Positions 1-9,223 of a stretch of DNA of 64,000 nucleotides are shown one piece after another. The notes below the pieces were generated by a model. That model was not told where the DNA came from. It did not search any database and was given only the letters and a program-made list of their open reading frames with translations. Location of the stretch: NCBI GenBank assembly GCA_958296405.1, contig OY282519.1, positions 1,472,132 through 1,536,131 on the forward strand, given 5' to 3'. The position numbers and the translations under genes were made by a program. How positions within the stretch are numbered: position 1 is the stretch's first letter; the number at the start of each line of letters is the position of its first letter. Source of the stretch: an uncultured Pseudomonadales bacterium (GTDB lineage Bacteria > Pseudomonadota > Gammaproteobacteria > Pseudomonadales > Azotimanducaceae).

Positions 1-242
1 TGGAGGCGGGGGCCAAGCCTTTGCTCACCATCGAACTCCAATACCCAGGCGGCGCCCCCGCCATCGAGGAGTTGAAGCGGGTGAGCCGGCCGGGGCTCCG
101 TATCTATAAGCAAAGCAGGGAACTGCCCCGGGTGCGGAGCGGCTTAGGCGTGGCCATCGTCAGCACGGCCAACGGCCTGTTGACCGATCGCGCCGCGCGC
201 CGCGCCGGCGTCGGCGGCGAAGTGCTCTGCACGGTGTTCTAG
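1..242 (+). CDS. rpsH: 30S ribosomal protein S8, C-terminal part
   Basis: This is the 3' part of rpsH, whose start lies before the window; the open frame is already running at the first bases. S8 binds 16S rRNA helix 21 and is also the translational repressor of the spc operon in E. coli. The visible C-terminus has the family features: the stretch SRPGLRIYK followed by [15 protein letters not shown] and a final GGEVLCTVF, typical of the S8 C-terminal domain that contacts rRNA. It sits 9 bp before rplF in the standard spc-operon order. Confidence 0.97.
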   Translation, partial: EAGAKPLLTIELQYPGGAPAIEELKRVSRPGLRIYKQSRELPRVRSGLGVAIVSTANGLLTDRAARRAGVGGEVLCTVF

Positions 243-251
243 GACGCAGCG

Positions 252-785
252 ATGTCCCGAATAGCGAAAAGCCCAGTCGAGTTGCCTAGCGGCGTGGATG
301 CCGAGTTGGCGACGGGCGACGTGGTGGTGAAGGGCCCCAAAGGCAGCCTCAAGTTGCTGTTGACGGGTGAGGTGAACATCGAGCGCACGGACGACGGCCT
401 CACCTTCGCCGCCGCCAATGGCGACCGTCGCTGCCGCGCCATGGCCGGCACGGTGCGCGCTTTGGTACACAACATGGTCATCGGCGTGAGCCAAGGCTTC
501 GAGCGACGGCTGCAGTTGGTGGGCGTCGGCTACCGCGCGCAGGCCAAGGGCGGCGCGCTCACCATGCAACTCGGCTTTTCGCACCCCATCGAGTACCAGT
601 TGCCGGAGGGCGTGGAAGCGCAGACGCCGACGCAGACGGAAGTAGTGCTGACTGGCCTCGACAAACAGCGCGTCGGCCAAGCCGCCGCGGAGATCCGCGC
701 CTTCCGCCCGCCGGAGCCCTACAAGGGCAAGGGCGTGCGCTACGCGGACGAGTGGGTGCGGCGCAAGGAAGCGAAGAAGAAGTAG
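252..785 (+). CDS. rplF: 50S ribosomal protein L6
   Basis: L6 is a two-domain 23S rRNA-binding protein near the factor-binding site of the large subunit. The 177-residue length fits the family. Near the N-terminus is the usual [15 protein letters not shown] start and the VVKGPKGSL motif; near the C-terminus is the L6 signature around [15 protein letters not shown], followed by a lysine-rich tail. It lies between rpsH and rplR and is presumably co-transcribed with them. The roughly 75 bp before rplR carry purine runs but no recognisable gene. Confidence 0.98.
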   Translation: MSRIAKSPVELPSGVDAELATGDVVVKGPKGSLKLLLTGEVNIERTDDGLTFAAANGDRRCRAMAGTVRALVHNMVIGVSQGFERRLQLVGVGYRAQAKGGALTMQLGFSHPIEYQLPEGVEAQTPTQTEVVLTGLDKQRVGQAAAEIRAFRPPEPYKGKGVRYADEWVRRKEAKKK

Positions 786-860
786 CGGCCCAGTGCGCTG
801 CAAGAGAAGCAAGCGCGGCGCAAGAGAGCGGTACAAGGGAAAAGTGGCGCAAGGGAAACA

Positions 861-1214
861 ATGGCTCAACAGAAGAAACGGCTACGTTTGCGGCGCGCCA
901 AGCGCAGCCGCATGAAGATGCGCGAAATCGGCGCCACGCGGCTGACGGTGTTCCGTTCGCCGCGGCACATGTACGCGCAACTGATTTCGGCGGACGGCGG
1001 CAAGGTGCTGGCGCAGGCGTCCACTTTGGATGCGTCGCTGCGTGGCGGCGCCACCGGCAACGCGAAAGCGGCCGCGGCGGTGGGCGCGCTCATCGCCGAA
1101 CGGGCGCAAGCGGCGGGGGTGTCGAAGGTCGGGTTCGATCGCTCCGGATACAAGTTCCACGGGCGGGTGAAGGCATTGGCGGACGCCGCCCGCGCCGGCG
1201 GTTTGGAGTTTTAG
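861..1214 (+). CDS. rplR: 50S ribosomal protein L18
   Basis: L18 binds 5S rRNA and helps dock it onto the large subunit. The 117-residue product has the strongly basic N-terminus expected (about 20 residues rich in Lys and Arg), the [15 protein letters not shown] strand pair, and the C-terminal [21 protein letters not shown] segment typical of bacterial L18. The ATG follows an AAGGGAAAC ribosome-binding region. It is 4 bp from rpsE, which suggests coupled translation. Confidence 0.97.
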   Translation: MAQQKKRLRLRRAKRSRMKMREIGATRLTVFRSPRHMYAQLISADGGKVLAQASTLDASLRGGATGNAKAAAAVGALIAERAQAAGVSKVGFDRSGYKFHGRVKALADAARAGGLEF

Positions 1215-1218
1215 CGCG

Positions 1219-1722
1219 ATGGCGTATTCCGAGGAAATCAGGGAAGAAGGGCTTGTCGAGAAGCTGGTGGACGTGAACCGCGTCGCCAAGGTGGTGAAAG
1301 GCGGGCGCATCTTCGGCTTCAGGGCGCTCACCGTGGTCGGCAACGGCAATGGCCGGGTGGGTTTCGGCCGCGGCAAGGCGCGGGAAGTGCCGGTCGCCAT
1401 CCAGAAGGCGATGGAGGCGGCGCGCCGCGACATGGTCGAGGTGGAGCTGAACGGCAGCACCATCTGGTATGCGGTGCGGGTGCGCCACGGCGCCTCGATG
1501 GTGTACATGCAGCCGGCCTCCGAGGGCACCGGCATCATCGCCGGCGGCCCCATGCGCGCCGTGCTGGAAGCGGCCGGCGTCCATGACGTTCTGGCGAAGT
1601 GCTACGGCTCCACGAACCGGGTGAATGTGGTGCGCGCCACGTTCAAGGCGCTCGCCAACATGCGCTCGCCAGAGATGGTGGCCAGCCGCCGCGGCAAGAC
1701 GGTGGCGGAGCTCACGGCGTGA
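1219..1722 (+). CDS. rpsE: 30S ribosomal protein S5
   Basis: S5 is a small-subunit protein involved in decoding accuracy and in mRNA helicase action at the entry channel. The 167 residues match the family. The N-terminal double-stranded RNA-binding fold shows [17 protein letters not shown] and [18 protein letters not shown]; the C-terminal domain shows [19 protein letters not shown] and the ending [11 protein letters not shown]. It is tightly packed between rplR and rpmD in the spc operon. Confidence 0.98.
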   Translation: MAYSEEIREEGLVEKLVDVNRVAKVVKGGRIFGFRALTVVGNGNGRVGFGRGKAREVPVAIQKAMEAARRDMVEVELNGSTIWYAVRVRHGASMVYMQPASEGTGIIAGGPMRAVLEAAGVHDVLAKCYGSTNRVNVVRATFKALANMRSPEMVASRRGKTVAELTA

Positions 1723-1815
1723 GCGCGCGCTGCCGCCACGAACAGGATGCAGACGATGGGAACGGACAACCTTGAGCCGGGCGAGCGGGAAGCGGACGCC
1801 GGCGCGGAGCGGCTC

Positions 1816-2004
1816 ATGCTCACCGTCAAGCTCGTAAGAAGCGCGCACGGCCGCTTGAAGCGGCATCGGGCGTGCGTCGCCGGCCTTGGCCTGCGGCGCA
1901 TCGGCCATGTGGTGCAGGTGGAGGACACGCCGGCCGTGCGCGGCATGATCGCCAAGGTGGGCTACCTGCTGCAGGTTGAACCCGCCGCGGAGCATGGAGG
2001 CTGA
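1816..2004 (+). CDS. rpmD: 50S ribosomal protein L30
   Basis: L30 is a small protein of the large subunit, usually about 60 residues. From the ATG chosen here the product is 62 residues ([13 protein letters not shown] and so on) with the family pattern [22 protein letters not shown]. The frame stays open upstream to an ATG at 1747, but the extra 23 residues are acidic and unlike L30, so the internal ATG is preferred. It ends 2 bp before rplO. Confidence 0.93.
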   Translation: MLTVKLVRSAHGRLKRHRACVAGLGLRRIGHVVQVEDTPAVRGMIAKVGYLLQVEPAAEHGG

Positions 2005-2006
2005 AC

Positions 2007-2444
2007 ATGGCCTTGGAACTCAACACCTTGCAACCGGCCGCCGGCGCCAAGCGCAACCGCAAGCGGGTCGGGCGCGGCGCAAGCTCTGGCTGGGGCAAAA
2101 CCGCCGGCCGCGGCCAAAAAGGCCAGAAGTCGCGCTCCGGCGGCAACGGCAAGCCGTGGTTCGAAGGTGGGCAATTGCCGTTGCAGATGCGTGTGCCCAA
2201 GTTCGGCTTTCGTTCGCGGGTGGCCTTGGTCACTGGCGAGGTGCGTTTGGGCGAACTCGCCAAAGTGCCTGGCGACGTCATCGACTTGGCGGCGCTGAAG
2301 GCGGCGAATGTGTTGCCGCGCAACATCAAACGCGCCCGCATCATGCTTTCCGGCGGCATCGAGCGCGCCGTCACCGTGCGCGGTTTGGTCGTGACGCGGG
2401 GTGCCCGCGCTGTCATTGAAGCCGCCGGCGGCAAGGTGGAGTGA
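2007..2444 (+). CDS. rplO: 50S ribosomal protein L15
   Basis: L15 is a 23S rRNA-binding assembly protein. The 145-residue product has the long basic, glycine-rich N-terminal extension typical of L15 ([20 protein letters not shown]), then GQKSRSGG, and the C-terminal globular part ending in [13 protein letters not shown]. Its stop codon overlaps the secY start by one base (TGATG), so secY is probably translated by coupling. Confidence 0.98.
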   Translation: MALELNTLQPAAGAKRNRKRVGRGASSGWGKTAGRGQKGQKSRSGGNGKPWFEGGQLPLQMRVPKFGFRSRVALVTGEVRLGELAKVPGDVIDLAALKAANVLPRNIKRARIMLSGGIERAVTVRGLVVTRGARAVIEAAGGKVE

Positions 2445-3769
2445 TGGTGGCAACCACGCGGCGCGGCCTCGCCGGCGCGCAAGCTGGGCTTTCCGAGCTG
2501 CGCGCCCGGCTGCTGTTCGTGCTGTTCGCGCTGCTGGTGTACCGCGTCGGCACGCACATTCCGGTGCCGGGCATCAATCCGGACGCGCTGCGCAACCTGT
2601 TCGAGCAGAACCAAGGCGGCATCTTGGAGCTCGTCAACATGTTTGGCGGCGGGGCGTTGGAGCGCATGAGCATCTTCGCCCTCGGCGTGATGCCGTACAT
2701 CACCTCCAGCATTGTGATGAACTTGCTCACGATGATGTATCCATCGCTGCAGCAGCTGCGCAAGGAAGGCGAGGCGGGGCGGCGCAAGATCACGCGCTAT
2801 ACGCGCTATGGCACCCTCATCGTCGCGCTCATCCAAGGTGCTGCGCTCACCGGCACGTTGATGGCGCAGGGGCTGGCGTTCAACCCGGGAGCCGCCTTCT
2901 ACTTGGTGGCGCTCGTCACCTTGGTCACCGGCGCGTTGTTTTTGATGTGGCTCGGCGAGCAAATCACCGAGCGGGGCGTTGGCAATGGCATCTCGCTGCT
3001 CATCTTCGCCGGCATCGTGTCCGGCTTCCCGGCGGCGGTGGGGCAATCCTTTGAGGCCGCCCGCCAAGGGGACATCAACATCATCGCGTTGCTGGCCATC
3101 GGCGTGTTCGCCCTCATCATCGTTGGGTTCGTCGTCTTCATCGAGCGTGGCGAGCGGCGCATCACGGTGAACTACGCCAAGCGGCAGCAAGGCCGGCGCG
3201 TCTATCAAGCGCAGTCCAGCGCGTTGCCGCTCAAAGTGAACATGGCTGGCGTCATTCCGGCCATCTTCGCCTCCAGCCTGCTGCTGGCGCCGGCCTCCAT
3301 GGCCACTTGGTTTGGCCAATCGCCGAGCATGTCTTGGCTGCAGGAGGTGGCGCTGGTGCTGTCTCCGGGGCAGCCGCTCTACATCATGCTGTTCGCCGCC
3401 GGCATTGTGTTCTTCAGCTTCTTCTACACCGCCATCGTGTTCGACCCGAAGGACATGGCGGATAATCTCAAGCGCCAAGGCGCTTATGTGCCGGGCATTC
3501 GCCCTGGTGCGCAGACGGCGCGCTACATCGACGACGTGATCACGCGGCTGACGATGTTCGGTGCCCTGTACGTCACGTTGGTGTGCCTGTTGCCGGAGTT
3601 CATGGTCGTGCTCTTCAACGTCACCTTCCAGCTTGGCGGCACGGCGCTCTTGATCGTGGTGGTGGTGGCGATGGACTTCATGACGCAGGTGCAAGCGCAT
3701 CTCATGTCCAGCCAGTACGCCAAGTTGATGGAGAAATCCAACTTGCAGAATTACGGACGCCGCCGATAG
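2444..3769 (+). CDS. secY: Protein translocase subunit SecY
   Basis: SecY is the channel of the Sec translocon in the inner membrane, exporting proteins with SecA and inserting them with the signal recognition particle. The roughly 441-residue product has the expected ten hydrophobic helices. Family motifs include the early [13 protein letters not shown], the plug-region sequence [18 protein letters not shown], the cytoplasmic loop around [16 protein letters not shown], and a C-terminus ending YGRRR. The ATG overlaps the rplO stop; a GTG one codon upstream (2441) is also in frame. No secondary translocase genes are nearby. Confidence 0.98.
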   Translation: MVATTRRGLAGAQAGLSELRARLLFVLFALLVYRVGTHIPVPGINPDALRNLFEQNQGGILELVNMFGGGALERMSIFALGVMPYITSSIVMNLLTMMYPSLQQLRKEGEAGRRKITRYTRYGTLIVALIQGAALTGTLMAQGLAFNPGAAFYLVALVTLVTGALFLMWLGEQITERGVGNGISLLIFAGIVSGFPAAVGQSFEAARQGDINIIALLAIGVFALIIVGFVVFIERGERRITVNYAKRQQGRRVYQAQSSALPLKVNMAGVIPAIFASSLLLAPASMATWFGQSPSMSWLQEVALVLSPGQPLYIMLFAAGIVFFSFFYTAIVFDPKDMADNLKRQGAYVPGIRPGAQTARYIDDVITRLTMFGALYVTLVCLLPEFMVVLFNVTFQLGGTALLIVVVVAMDFMTQVQAHLMSSQYAKLMEKSNLQNYGRRR

Positions 3770-3787
3770 CGGCGGGTGGTGGCAGCC

Positions 3788-3904
3788 ATGAAAGTGCGAG
3801 CTTCAGTGAGGAAGATGTGCCGCAACTGCAAGGTTGTGAAGCGCAAGGGCGTGGTGCGGGTGATCTGTTCGGTCGAGCCGCGCCACAAACAGCGGCAGGG
3901 TTAG
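3788..3904 (+). CDS. rpmJ: 50S ribosomal protein L36
   Basis: A 38-codon gene between secY and rpsM encodes [20 protein letters not shown], then [19 protein letters not shown]36 is the smallest bacterial ribosomal protein and usually binds zinc through C-x2-C-xn-C-x4-H. Here C11, C14, C27 and H33 match that pattern, so this is the zinc-binding C+ form. The position directly after secY is the gammaproteobacterial order. Confidence 0.96.
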   Translation: MKVRASVRKMCRNCKVVKRKGVVRVICSVEPRHKQRQG

Positions 3905-3949
3905 CGGCAGAGGGAATGCGATGAGCTGCAGTTTTGACGGGAGGCGTCC

Positions 3950-4306
3950 ATGGCGCGCATAGCGGGTATCAACGTGCCCGACGGCAAGCATGCGGCCGTC
4001 TCGCTCACCTACATCTTTGGCGTTGGCGCCTCGACGGCCAAGCGGCTGTGCGCCGCGGCCGGCGTGAACCCGGCGCACAAGACAGGCGAGCTCTCCGAGG
4101 CAGACCTCGACGCCCTTCGCGCCGAGGTGGCGAAGCTGGCCGTGGAGGGAGATTTGCGCCGCGGGGTGTCGATGAACGTCAAGCGCTTGATGGACTTGGG
4201 CGCCTATCGCGGCATCCGCCACCGCCGCGGCATGCCGGTGCGCGGGCAGCGCACCCGCACCAACGCGCGCACGCGCAAAGGCCCGCCGCGGGCCGTCAAG
4301 CGCTAA
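3950..4306 (+). CDS. rpsM: 30S ribosomal protein S13
   Basis: S13 sits at the head of the small subunit and contacts the P-site tRNA and the intersubunit bridge to L5. The 118-residue product begins [19 protein letters not shown]. It has the helix-two-turn-helix segment around [16 protein letters not shown] and the basic C-terminal tail with [14 protein letters not shown], all S13 hallmarks. An AGGCG-like site precedes the ATG. It begins the alpha-operon part of the block. Confidence 0.98.
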   Translation: MARIAGINVPDGKHAAVSLTYIFGVGASTAKRLCAAAGVNPAHKTGELSEADLDALRAEVAKLAVEGDLRRGVSMNVKRLMDLGAYRGIRHRRGMPVRGQRTRTNARTRKGPPRAVKR

Positions 4307-4330
4307 CGGCGCACAATCAAGGGCAAGGAC

Positions 4331-4714
4331 ATGTCAGAAGCAGGCCGAAGAAAGGGCAAGCGCATCGTGGTGGATGGCGTCGCGCATGTGCATGCCTCCT
4401 TTAACAACACCATCATCACCATTGGCGACCGTCAGGGCAACGCCTTGGGTTGGGCGACGGCCGGTGGCTCCGGCTTTCGCGGTTCGCGCAAGAGCACGCC
4501 GTTCGCGGCGCAGATCGCCGCCGAGCGAGTGGCGACGGAGATGGTGGAGAACCACGACATGAAGAGCGTGGATGTGTTCGTCAAAGGTCCGGGGCCGGGC
4601 CGGGAGTCTGCCGTGCGCGCGATGAACGCCGCCGGCTTGAGGATCAACAGCATCGCCGACGTGACGCCGATTCCGCACAACGGATGCCGGCCGCCGAAGC
4701 GGCGCCGAGTTTAA
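4331..4714 (+). CDS. rpsK: 30S ribosomal protein S11
   Basis: S11 lies on the platform of the small subunit. The 127-residue sequence shows the S11 core: [53 protein letters not shown], and the C-terminal signature [18 protein letters not shown]. It is 24 bp after rpsM and 10 bp before rpsD. Confidence 0.99.
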   Translation: MSEAGRRKGKRIVVDGVAHVHASFNNTIITIGDRQGNALGWATAGGSGFRGSRKSTPFAAQIAAERVATEMVENHDMKSVDVFVKGPGPGRESAVRAMNAAGLRINSIADVTPIPHNGCRPPKRRRV

Positions 4715-4724
4715 GGGGGCAATC

Positions 4725-5345
4725 ATGGCGCGCTACATCGGACCAAAGCTCAAGCTCTGCCGGCGCGAGGGCACAGACCTCATGCTGAAGAGCGGCGTCA
4801 CGCCCATCGATGCCAAATGCAAGATGGACACGCCGCCGGGGCAGCATGGCAGCCGCCGCACACGGTTGTCGGACTATGCCGTGCAGTTGCGAGAGAAGCA
4901 GAAAGTGCGGCGCTTCTACGGCGTCTTGGAGCGGCAGTTCCGCAATTACTACCAAAAGGCGGACCGGCAGCGCGGCGCCACTGGCGAGAACCTGTTGCGC
5001 CTGCTCGAATGTCGCCTCGACAACGTGGTGTATCGCATGGGCTTCGGCTCGACGCGGGCGGAAGCGCGGCAGTTGGTGTCGCACAAGGCGATGGCGGTAA
5101 ACGGGCAGACGGTGAACATCCCTTCATACCATGTGCGCCCGGACGACGTGGTGAGCGTGCGCGATCGGTCGAAAGACCAACTGCGCATCAAGAACGCGTT
5201 GGACGTGACGGCGCAACGGGGCATGGCCGAGTGGGTCGATGTCGATGCGGAGAAGTTCGAAGGCGTCTTCAAGCGCACGCCAGACCGAGCCGAGCTGCCG
5301 CAGGAGATCAACGAGAACCTCATCGTCGAGCTCTACTCCAAGTAG
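4725..5345 (+). CDS. rpsD: 30S ribosomal protein S4
   Basis: S4 initiates 30S assembly on the 5' domain of 16S rRNA and, in E. coli, represses translation of the alpha operon. The 206-residue length is standard. It starts [19 protein letters not shown] and carries the S4 RNA-binding domain with [14 protein letters not shown] followed by the S4 signature [15 protein letters not shown]. It is followed by an untranslated 58 bp before rpoA. Confidence 0.99.
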   Translation: MARYIGPKLKLCRREGTDLMLKSGVTPIDAKCKMDTPPGQHGSRRTRLSDYAVQLREKQKVRRFYGVLERQFRNYYQKADRQRGATGENLLRLLECRLDNVVYRMGFGSTRAEARQLVSHKAMAVNGQTVNIPSYHVRPDDVVSVRDRSKDQLRIKNALDVTAQRGMAEWVDVDAEKFEGVFKRTPDRAELPQEINENLIVELYSK

Positions 5346-5403
5346 CGGCAAGACGCCTTAGAGCGCAGTCAAGCAGCCCTAACAGATGGAGGATGGATTG
5401 ACC

Positions 5404-6402
5404 ATGGCACAAACGATGACTGAGATGCTGGCCCCGCGGCACATCCGCGTAGAGGAGGTGCGCCCGCGGCGGGCCAAGGTGACGCTGGAGCCCCTCGACC
5501 GCGGCTTCGGCTACACATTGGGCAATGCCCTGCGCCGCATCCTGCTCTCGTCGATGCCGGGCGCCGCCATCACGGAAGTGGAGATTGACGGCGTGCTGCA
5601 CGAGTACGACACCATCGAGGGCGTGCGCGAGGATGTCATCGACATCCTGTTGAACCTGAAGGGCGTGGCAGTGCAACTCCATCACGGCGAGTCTGCGCGC
5701 ATCACCTTGGCGCGCCAAGGCGCTGGGCAGGTCACCGCTGGGGATTTCCAGCGCACCCAAGACGTGGACATCGCCAATCCAGACCACCTCATCTGCACGT
5801 TGAACGACGGCGGCAAGATCCGCATGGAAGCCAAGGTGACGCGCGGCCGCGGCTACCAAGCCGTCGAATATGTGGGCGAGGCCGAGGGGGAAACCCAGTC
5901 GATTGGCATCCTCAAGCTGGACGCGAGCTACAGCCCCATGCGCCGCGTGGCGTACGAGGTGCAGGATGCGCGCGTGGAGCAACGCACAGACTTGGACAAG
6001 CTCATTTTGGACATCGAGTCCAACGGCACCATCGAGCCAGAGGCGGCGGTGCGGCGCGCGGCAACCATCCTGCAGCAGCAGCTCGATGCGTTCGTGGCCT
6101 TGGAGGCTGACCCAGAGCAGGCTGACGACCTCAAGCATCCGGAAGTCGACCCGATTCTGCTGAAGCCGGTGGATGACTTGGAGTTGACCGTGCGGTCAGC
6201 CAATTGCTTGAAGGCGGAGAACATCAACCTCATCGGCGATCTCATCCAGCAAAGCGAGGTGGACCTGCTGAAGACGCCGAACCTCGGCAAGAAATCCTTA
6301 ACGGAGATCAAGAATGTGCTTGCCCAACGCGACCTGTCGCTGGGCATGCGGCTCGACGGCTGGCCGCCGGCGGGCCTGCGCGACGACGAACGCATTGGCT
6401 GA
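5404..6402 (+). CDS. rpoA: DNA-directed RNA polymerase alpha subunit
   Basis: RpoA nucleates RNA polymerase assembly; its C-terminal domain contacts UP elements and activators. The 332-residue product has the N-terminal dimerisation domain ([20 protein letters not shown]) and a C-terminal domain with the two helix-hairpin-helix motifs around [15 protein letters not shown] and [17 protein letters not shown]. The ATG was chosen because GGAGGA at 5388-5393 is 10 nt upstream; another in-frame ATG at 5386 overlaps that site and is unlikely. It is co-linear with rpsD and rplQ as in E. coli. Confidence 0.98.
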   Translation: MAQTMTEMLAPRHIRVEEVRPRRAKVTLEPLDRGFGYTLGNALRRILLSSMPGAAITEVEIDGVLHEYDTIEGVREDVIDILLNLKGVAVQLHHGESARITLARQGAGQVTAGDFQRTQDVDIANPDHLICTLNDGGKIRMEAKVTRGRGYQAVEYVGEAEGETQSIGILKLDASYSPMRRVAYEVQDARVEQRTDLDKLILDIESNGTIEPEAAVRRAATILQQQLDAFVALEADPEQADDLKHPEVDPILLKPVDDLELTVRSANCLKAENINLIGDLIQQSEVDLLKTPNLGKKSLTEIKNVLAQRDLSLGMRLDGWPPAGLRDDERIG

Positions 6403-6432
6403 AGCGCGTACCCGCGGGAAGGACCACCTCCA

Positions 6433-6873
6433 ATGAGACACAAAAAGAGCGGCCGGCGGCTGAATCGTCCGAGTGCCCACCGGCGGGCGATGTTCCGCAA
6501 CATGGCAGCGTCGCTCATCGAGCATGAAATCATCAAGACGACGTTGGCCAAGGCGAAGGAGCTGCGCCGCGTCGCCGAACCGCTCATCACCTTGGCCAAG
6601 CAAGACACGGTGGCCAATCGGCGCCTCGCCTTTGCCCGCACCCGCAACAAGGCGGCGGTGGGCAAGCTCTTCGCCGAGCTCGGCCCCCGCTACAAGGACC
6701 GGCCAGGGGGCTACACGCGCATCCTGAAGGCGGGCTTCCGCGTCGGCGACGCCGCGCCAGTGGCGTACATCGAGTTGGTGGACCGCCCGATGGCCTTGGA
6801 CGACGAAGGGGATGAAAGCGCCCTCCCGGAAGCAACGGAGGACGCAGAGGAAGGCCAGCGCGCGGCCGGCTGA
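6433..6873 (+). CDS. rplQ: 50S ribosomal protein L17
   Basis: L17 lines the peptide exit tunnel region of the large subunit. The N-terminal [20 protein letters not shown] and the following [22 protein letters not shown] are diagnostic. At 146 residues it is slightly longer than the E. coli protein (127) because of an acidic C-terminal tail rich in Glu and Asp. It closes the ribosomal block. A GC-rich hairpin just after the stop (GCCTCC-CAA-GGGGGC) lacks a U-tract, so I do not call it a terminator. Confidence 0.98.
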   Translation: MRHKKSGRRLNRPSAHRRAMFRNMAASLIEHEIIKTTLAKAKELRRVAEPLITLAKQDTVANRRLAFARTRNKAAVGKLFAELGPRYKDRPGGYTRILKAGFRVGDAAPVAYIELVDRPMALDDEGDESALPEATEDAEEGQRAAG

Positions 6874-7100
6874 AAACGGCCTCCCAAGGGGGCGGTGCGC
6901 CGCCATCCTGTCAACAGCCGTTGCCACCACGCCGCGGCACCTTCAATCACTACCCATCACGCGCAGTTAAGCGCTTGGGCTCGCAACGTGACGAGGCGCG
7001 CCAAACCACCGTCTCCAAGGCCGTGCGCACATCGGGCTACGTTGATGCCGCCCACCTGCGCGACGAACGCTACGAGGTGATCTGGGGGACGTTGGATTGA
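6874..7100 (+). other. Intergenic stretch with a possible degenerate coding fragment
   Basis: No intact gene is seen in the first part of the gap after rplQ. One forward frame ending at the TGA at 7098-7100 reads convincingly over its last 50 or so codons (AVKRLGSQRDEARQTTVSKA, then a segment ending YEVIWGTLD), with charged amphipathic character, but no clear start or ribosome-binding site. Because the next gene is a Mu-like phage fragment, this may be the tail of another phage gene. I do not recognise the family; it could be chance. Confidence 0.25.
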
Positions 7101-7208
7101 GTGCCGGAGCAGGACGAGACGCGACCCTCGATGCAGTCCGCTGGCCCGCTCACGCGGGCAAACCATCTATGGGGAGAGCGTTGTTACCCCACCTACCTCC
7201 TCCGGCAC
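7101..7208 (+). repeat. Structured element: 13-position closing stem around two hairpins
   Basis: GTGCCGGAGCAGG (7101-7113) pairs with CCTCCTCCGGCAC (7196-7208) with a single C-C mismatch. Inside are a perfect hairpin GCCCGC-TCAC-GCGGGC (7144-7159) and TGGGG/CCCCA arms (7170-7174 and 7187-7191), giving a three-way-junction-like fold. There is no U-run, so it is not an ordinary terminator. It lies just upstream of a phage gene fragment and could be a phage RNA, an untranslated leader, or DNA-level palindromes. I do not match it to a known RNA family. Confidence 0.4.
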
Positions 7209-7232
7209 CATTCATTGTAAGGGAGATCGCCC

Positions 7233-7598
7233 ATGGCCCGCATCCGCGTTGAACTGATCGGCTTCGACGGGCTCGACGTCCGCGTCCGCAACCTCCTGCG
7301 CGCCGGCGAAGACCTCTCGCCCGCCATGCGCGACATCGGAGAAGCGCTCGTCAACTCCACCCGCGACTGCTTCCGCAGCCAAGCAGCCCCGGACGGCTCG
7401 CGCTGGGCGCCGCTGTCGCCAACCAAGCTCGCCCGCAAGCGCCGCAACCGCGACAAGGTGCTCACCGAGCGCGGTTACCTGCGCGGCAGCATCGCCGTCG
7501 GCGACGTCACGCGGGATTCCGTCGAGGTCGGCACCGGCCGCGTCTACGGCGCCACCCACCAGTTCGGCGCCCGGAAGGGCCAGTGTTGGCGACGCTAA
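7233..7598 (+). pseudogene. Mu-like phage virion morphogenesis protein (gpG/tail S family), 3'-truncated
   Basis: The product starts MARIRVELIGFDGLDVRVRN behind a GTAAGGGAGAT ribosome-binding site and follows the phage virion morphogenesis family (Mu gpG, Pfam Phage_tail_S). It shows the helix SPAMRDIGEALVNSTRDCF, the motif APDGSRWAPLSP, LTERGYLRGSI, and VYGATHQFGARKGQ. Family members continue about 30 residues with a segment ending in a PARPFLG-like motif; here the frame ends CWRR-stop right after GARKGQ. The stop lies two bases from the convergent amidase stop, so the gene looks cut by a deletion. No other phage structural gene is intact nearby. Confidence 0.7.
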
Positions 7599-7599
7599 A

Positions 7600-9051
7600 C
7601 TAGTACCCAGGCGGCGGCGTGAACGCGAAGCCTTCGGCTTCGAGCAGTTTGGCGAGGCCGATGGTCTTCAAGTCTCCATATTCGGGGCCGATGATCTGCA
7701 CGCCGATGGGCAGCCCCTCGGCGCTGGGTCCGGTCGGGATGACGGTGGACGGCAGATAGCTGCATATGGCCAAGCCAGCCCAGAACACTTGCTCGAAGTA
7801 GGGGCGCTCGGCGTTGTCCACCATCAAGGTGCGTTCGCCGAACGGGCGATGATCGTGCGGGAACGCCGGCGTCGCCATGATCGGCGCGATGAGCGCGTCG
7901 TAGCGCCCGAAGAACTCGCGCCACTTCCAGCGCAGCAGCGTGCGCGCCTCATTGGCGGCGGAGTAATCCCGGTATGTTGCCACTTGGGCACGGAGCGTCC
8001 TGGCGCGGTCGCTCACATCGTCCAGCGCCAGCCCGCGGGCCTCTTCTTGCAACGCTCGATACACGTTGTCTGGCTGGCGCGACATCATCACCGCCTGCAG
8101 GAGCGTCTGGTAGGTGCCGAACGCGCCGCGTCCGTCGAAGTCTTCGGGGGTGGCGTCGAAGTCCGCCTGGCCACCGGCGGCGACGATGGCGTCCGCCACC
8201 GCAGCGATCCGCCCTTGGGTCTCTTGGGTCACGGGCGCCATGTCGTGGCTGGCCCAGCAGGCGACGCGGTACTGCCCTAAGCGCGAGTGTTGCGGGCCAC
8301 GCAGCCGCAGCGCGTAGCCCTCGCCCATGATCTCGTCTGGCCCCGCCATCGCGTGAACGCCGAGCTCCAAATCTTGTGCGCCGCGCCCCAGCGGCCCGAT
8401 CACCGATAGATCGGATTGGGACAAGACGCCCGGCAGCGCATGGCCGCGCGGCGGCAGCAGGCCCCAAGTGGGCTTGTGGCCGAAGACGCCGCAGAAGTGG
8501 GCAGGATTGCGGATGGAGCCGCCGATGTCCGAGCCAGACTCAAAGCCCGTCAGCCCCGCCGCCAACGCCGCGGCCGAACCGCCGGATGATCCGCCGGGCG
8601 TGCGCTCGACGTTCCAAGGGTTGTTGGTGACGCCGTAGATGTCGTTGTAGCTCTGGAAATCCGCCAAGTTGAGCGGCACGTTGGTTTTGCCGAACAGCAC
8701 CACGCCGGCGGACTTGAGGCGCTGCACGGACAGCGCGTCTTGGCTCGGCACGTTGTCCTTGAGCGGTGAATTGCCCCAAGTGCTTGGCAGCCCAGCCACG
8801 TCGTAGGATTCCTTGATGGTCATGGGCACGCCGTGCAGCGGCCCCCACGTCTCGCCCTTGGCGAGGGCCGCATCGGCTTCCCGCGCCCGTTGCCGCGCCC
8901 GCTCCTCGTCCATCACGATGATCGCGTTGAGTTTGGGATTGAACTGTGCCACGCGCTGCAAATAGCCGTCCAAGAGCTCCTCGCTGCCAACTTCATTGGT
9001 TTGAATCATGGCCGCGAGCTCGGCGGCTGTCTTGAATGTGATGTCATCCAT
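7600..9051 (-). CDS. Amidase (amidase signature family)
   Basis: This 483-residue enzyme belongs to the amidase signature family, which hydrolyses amides with a Ser-cisSer-Lys triad. Lys80 (GVPMTIKES), cis-Ser155 in TPGGSSGGSAAALAAG and the nucleophile Ser179 in DIGGSIRNPAHF are all present, so it should be active. The substrate cannot be told from sequence; it lacks the GatA context (no gatB or gatC nearby), so a catabolic amidase is more likely than a tRNA amidotransferase subunit. It converges on the phage fragment and is divergent from the hydroxyacid oxidase gene. Confidence 0.9.
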   Translation of the reverse strand: MDDITFKTAAELAAMIQTNEVGSEELLDGYLQRVAQFNPKLNAIIVMDEERARQRAREADAALAKGETWGPLHGVPMTIKESYDVAGLPSTWGNSPLKDNVPSQDALSVQRLKSAGVVLFGKTNVPLNLADFQSYNDIYGVTNNPWNVERTPGGSSGGSAAALAAGLTGFESGSDIGGSIRNPAHFCGVFGHKPTWGLLPPRGHALPGVLSQSDLSVIGPLGRGAQDLELGVHAMAGPDEIMGEGYALRLRGPQHSRLGQYRVACWASHDMAPVTQETQGRIAAVADAIVAAGGQADFDATPEDFDGRGAFGTYQTLLQAVMMSRQPDNVYRALQEEARGLALDDVSDRARTLRAQVATYRDYSAANEARTLLRWKWREFFGRYDALIAPIMATPAFPHDHRPFGERTLMVDNAERPYFEQVFWAGLAICSYLPSTVIPTGPSAEGLPIGVQIIGPEYGDLKTIGLAKLLEAEGFAFTPPPGY

Positions 9052-9223
9052 GTGTCGTGCGCTCCAAAGGCGTGCAAGTCGAGGCGTTAGCTTCGCAGTT
9101 TACAATGGCGGCGTCGCGCAAAGACACGCTTGACTGATCGCTTCAGCCGCATGCGGGCCCATCGGCGCCGTGTCGACGAACTGGGCGAAGACGGCGTTTG
9201 TGTTGAACGCGCAAGGAGACGCC

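Noticed and set aside
144-869. Long reverse-strand frame across rplF
   Set aside because: It overlaps a clear ribosomal protein gene on the other strand and has arginine/histidine-rich, family-less sequence; typical antisense shadow in GC-rich DNA.
1826-3700. 624-codon reverse frame opposite rplO and secY
   Set aside because: Low-complexity His/Arg/Asp-rich product with no domain, fully covered by genes of certain identity.
6880-6896. GCCTCC-CAA-GGGGGC hairpin after rplQ as a terminator
   Set aside because: No U-run follows it, so intrinsic termination is not supported.
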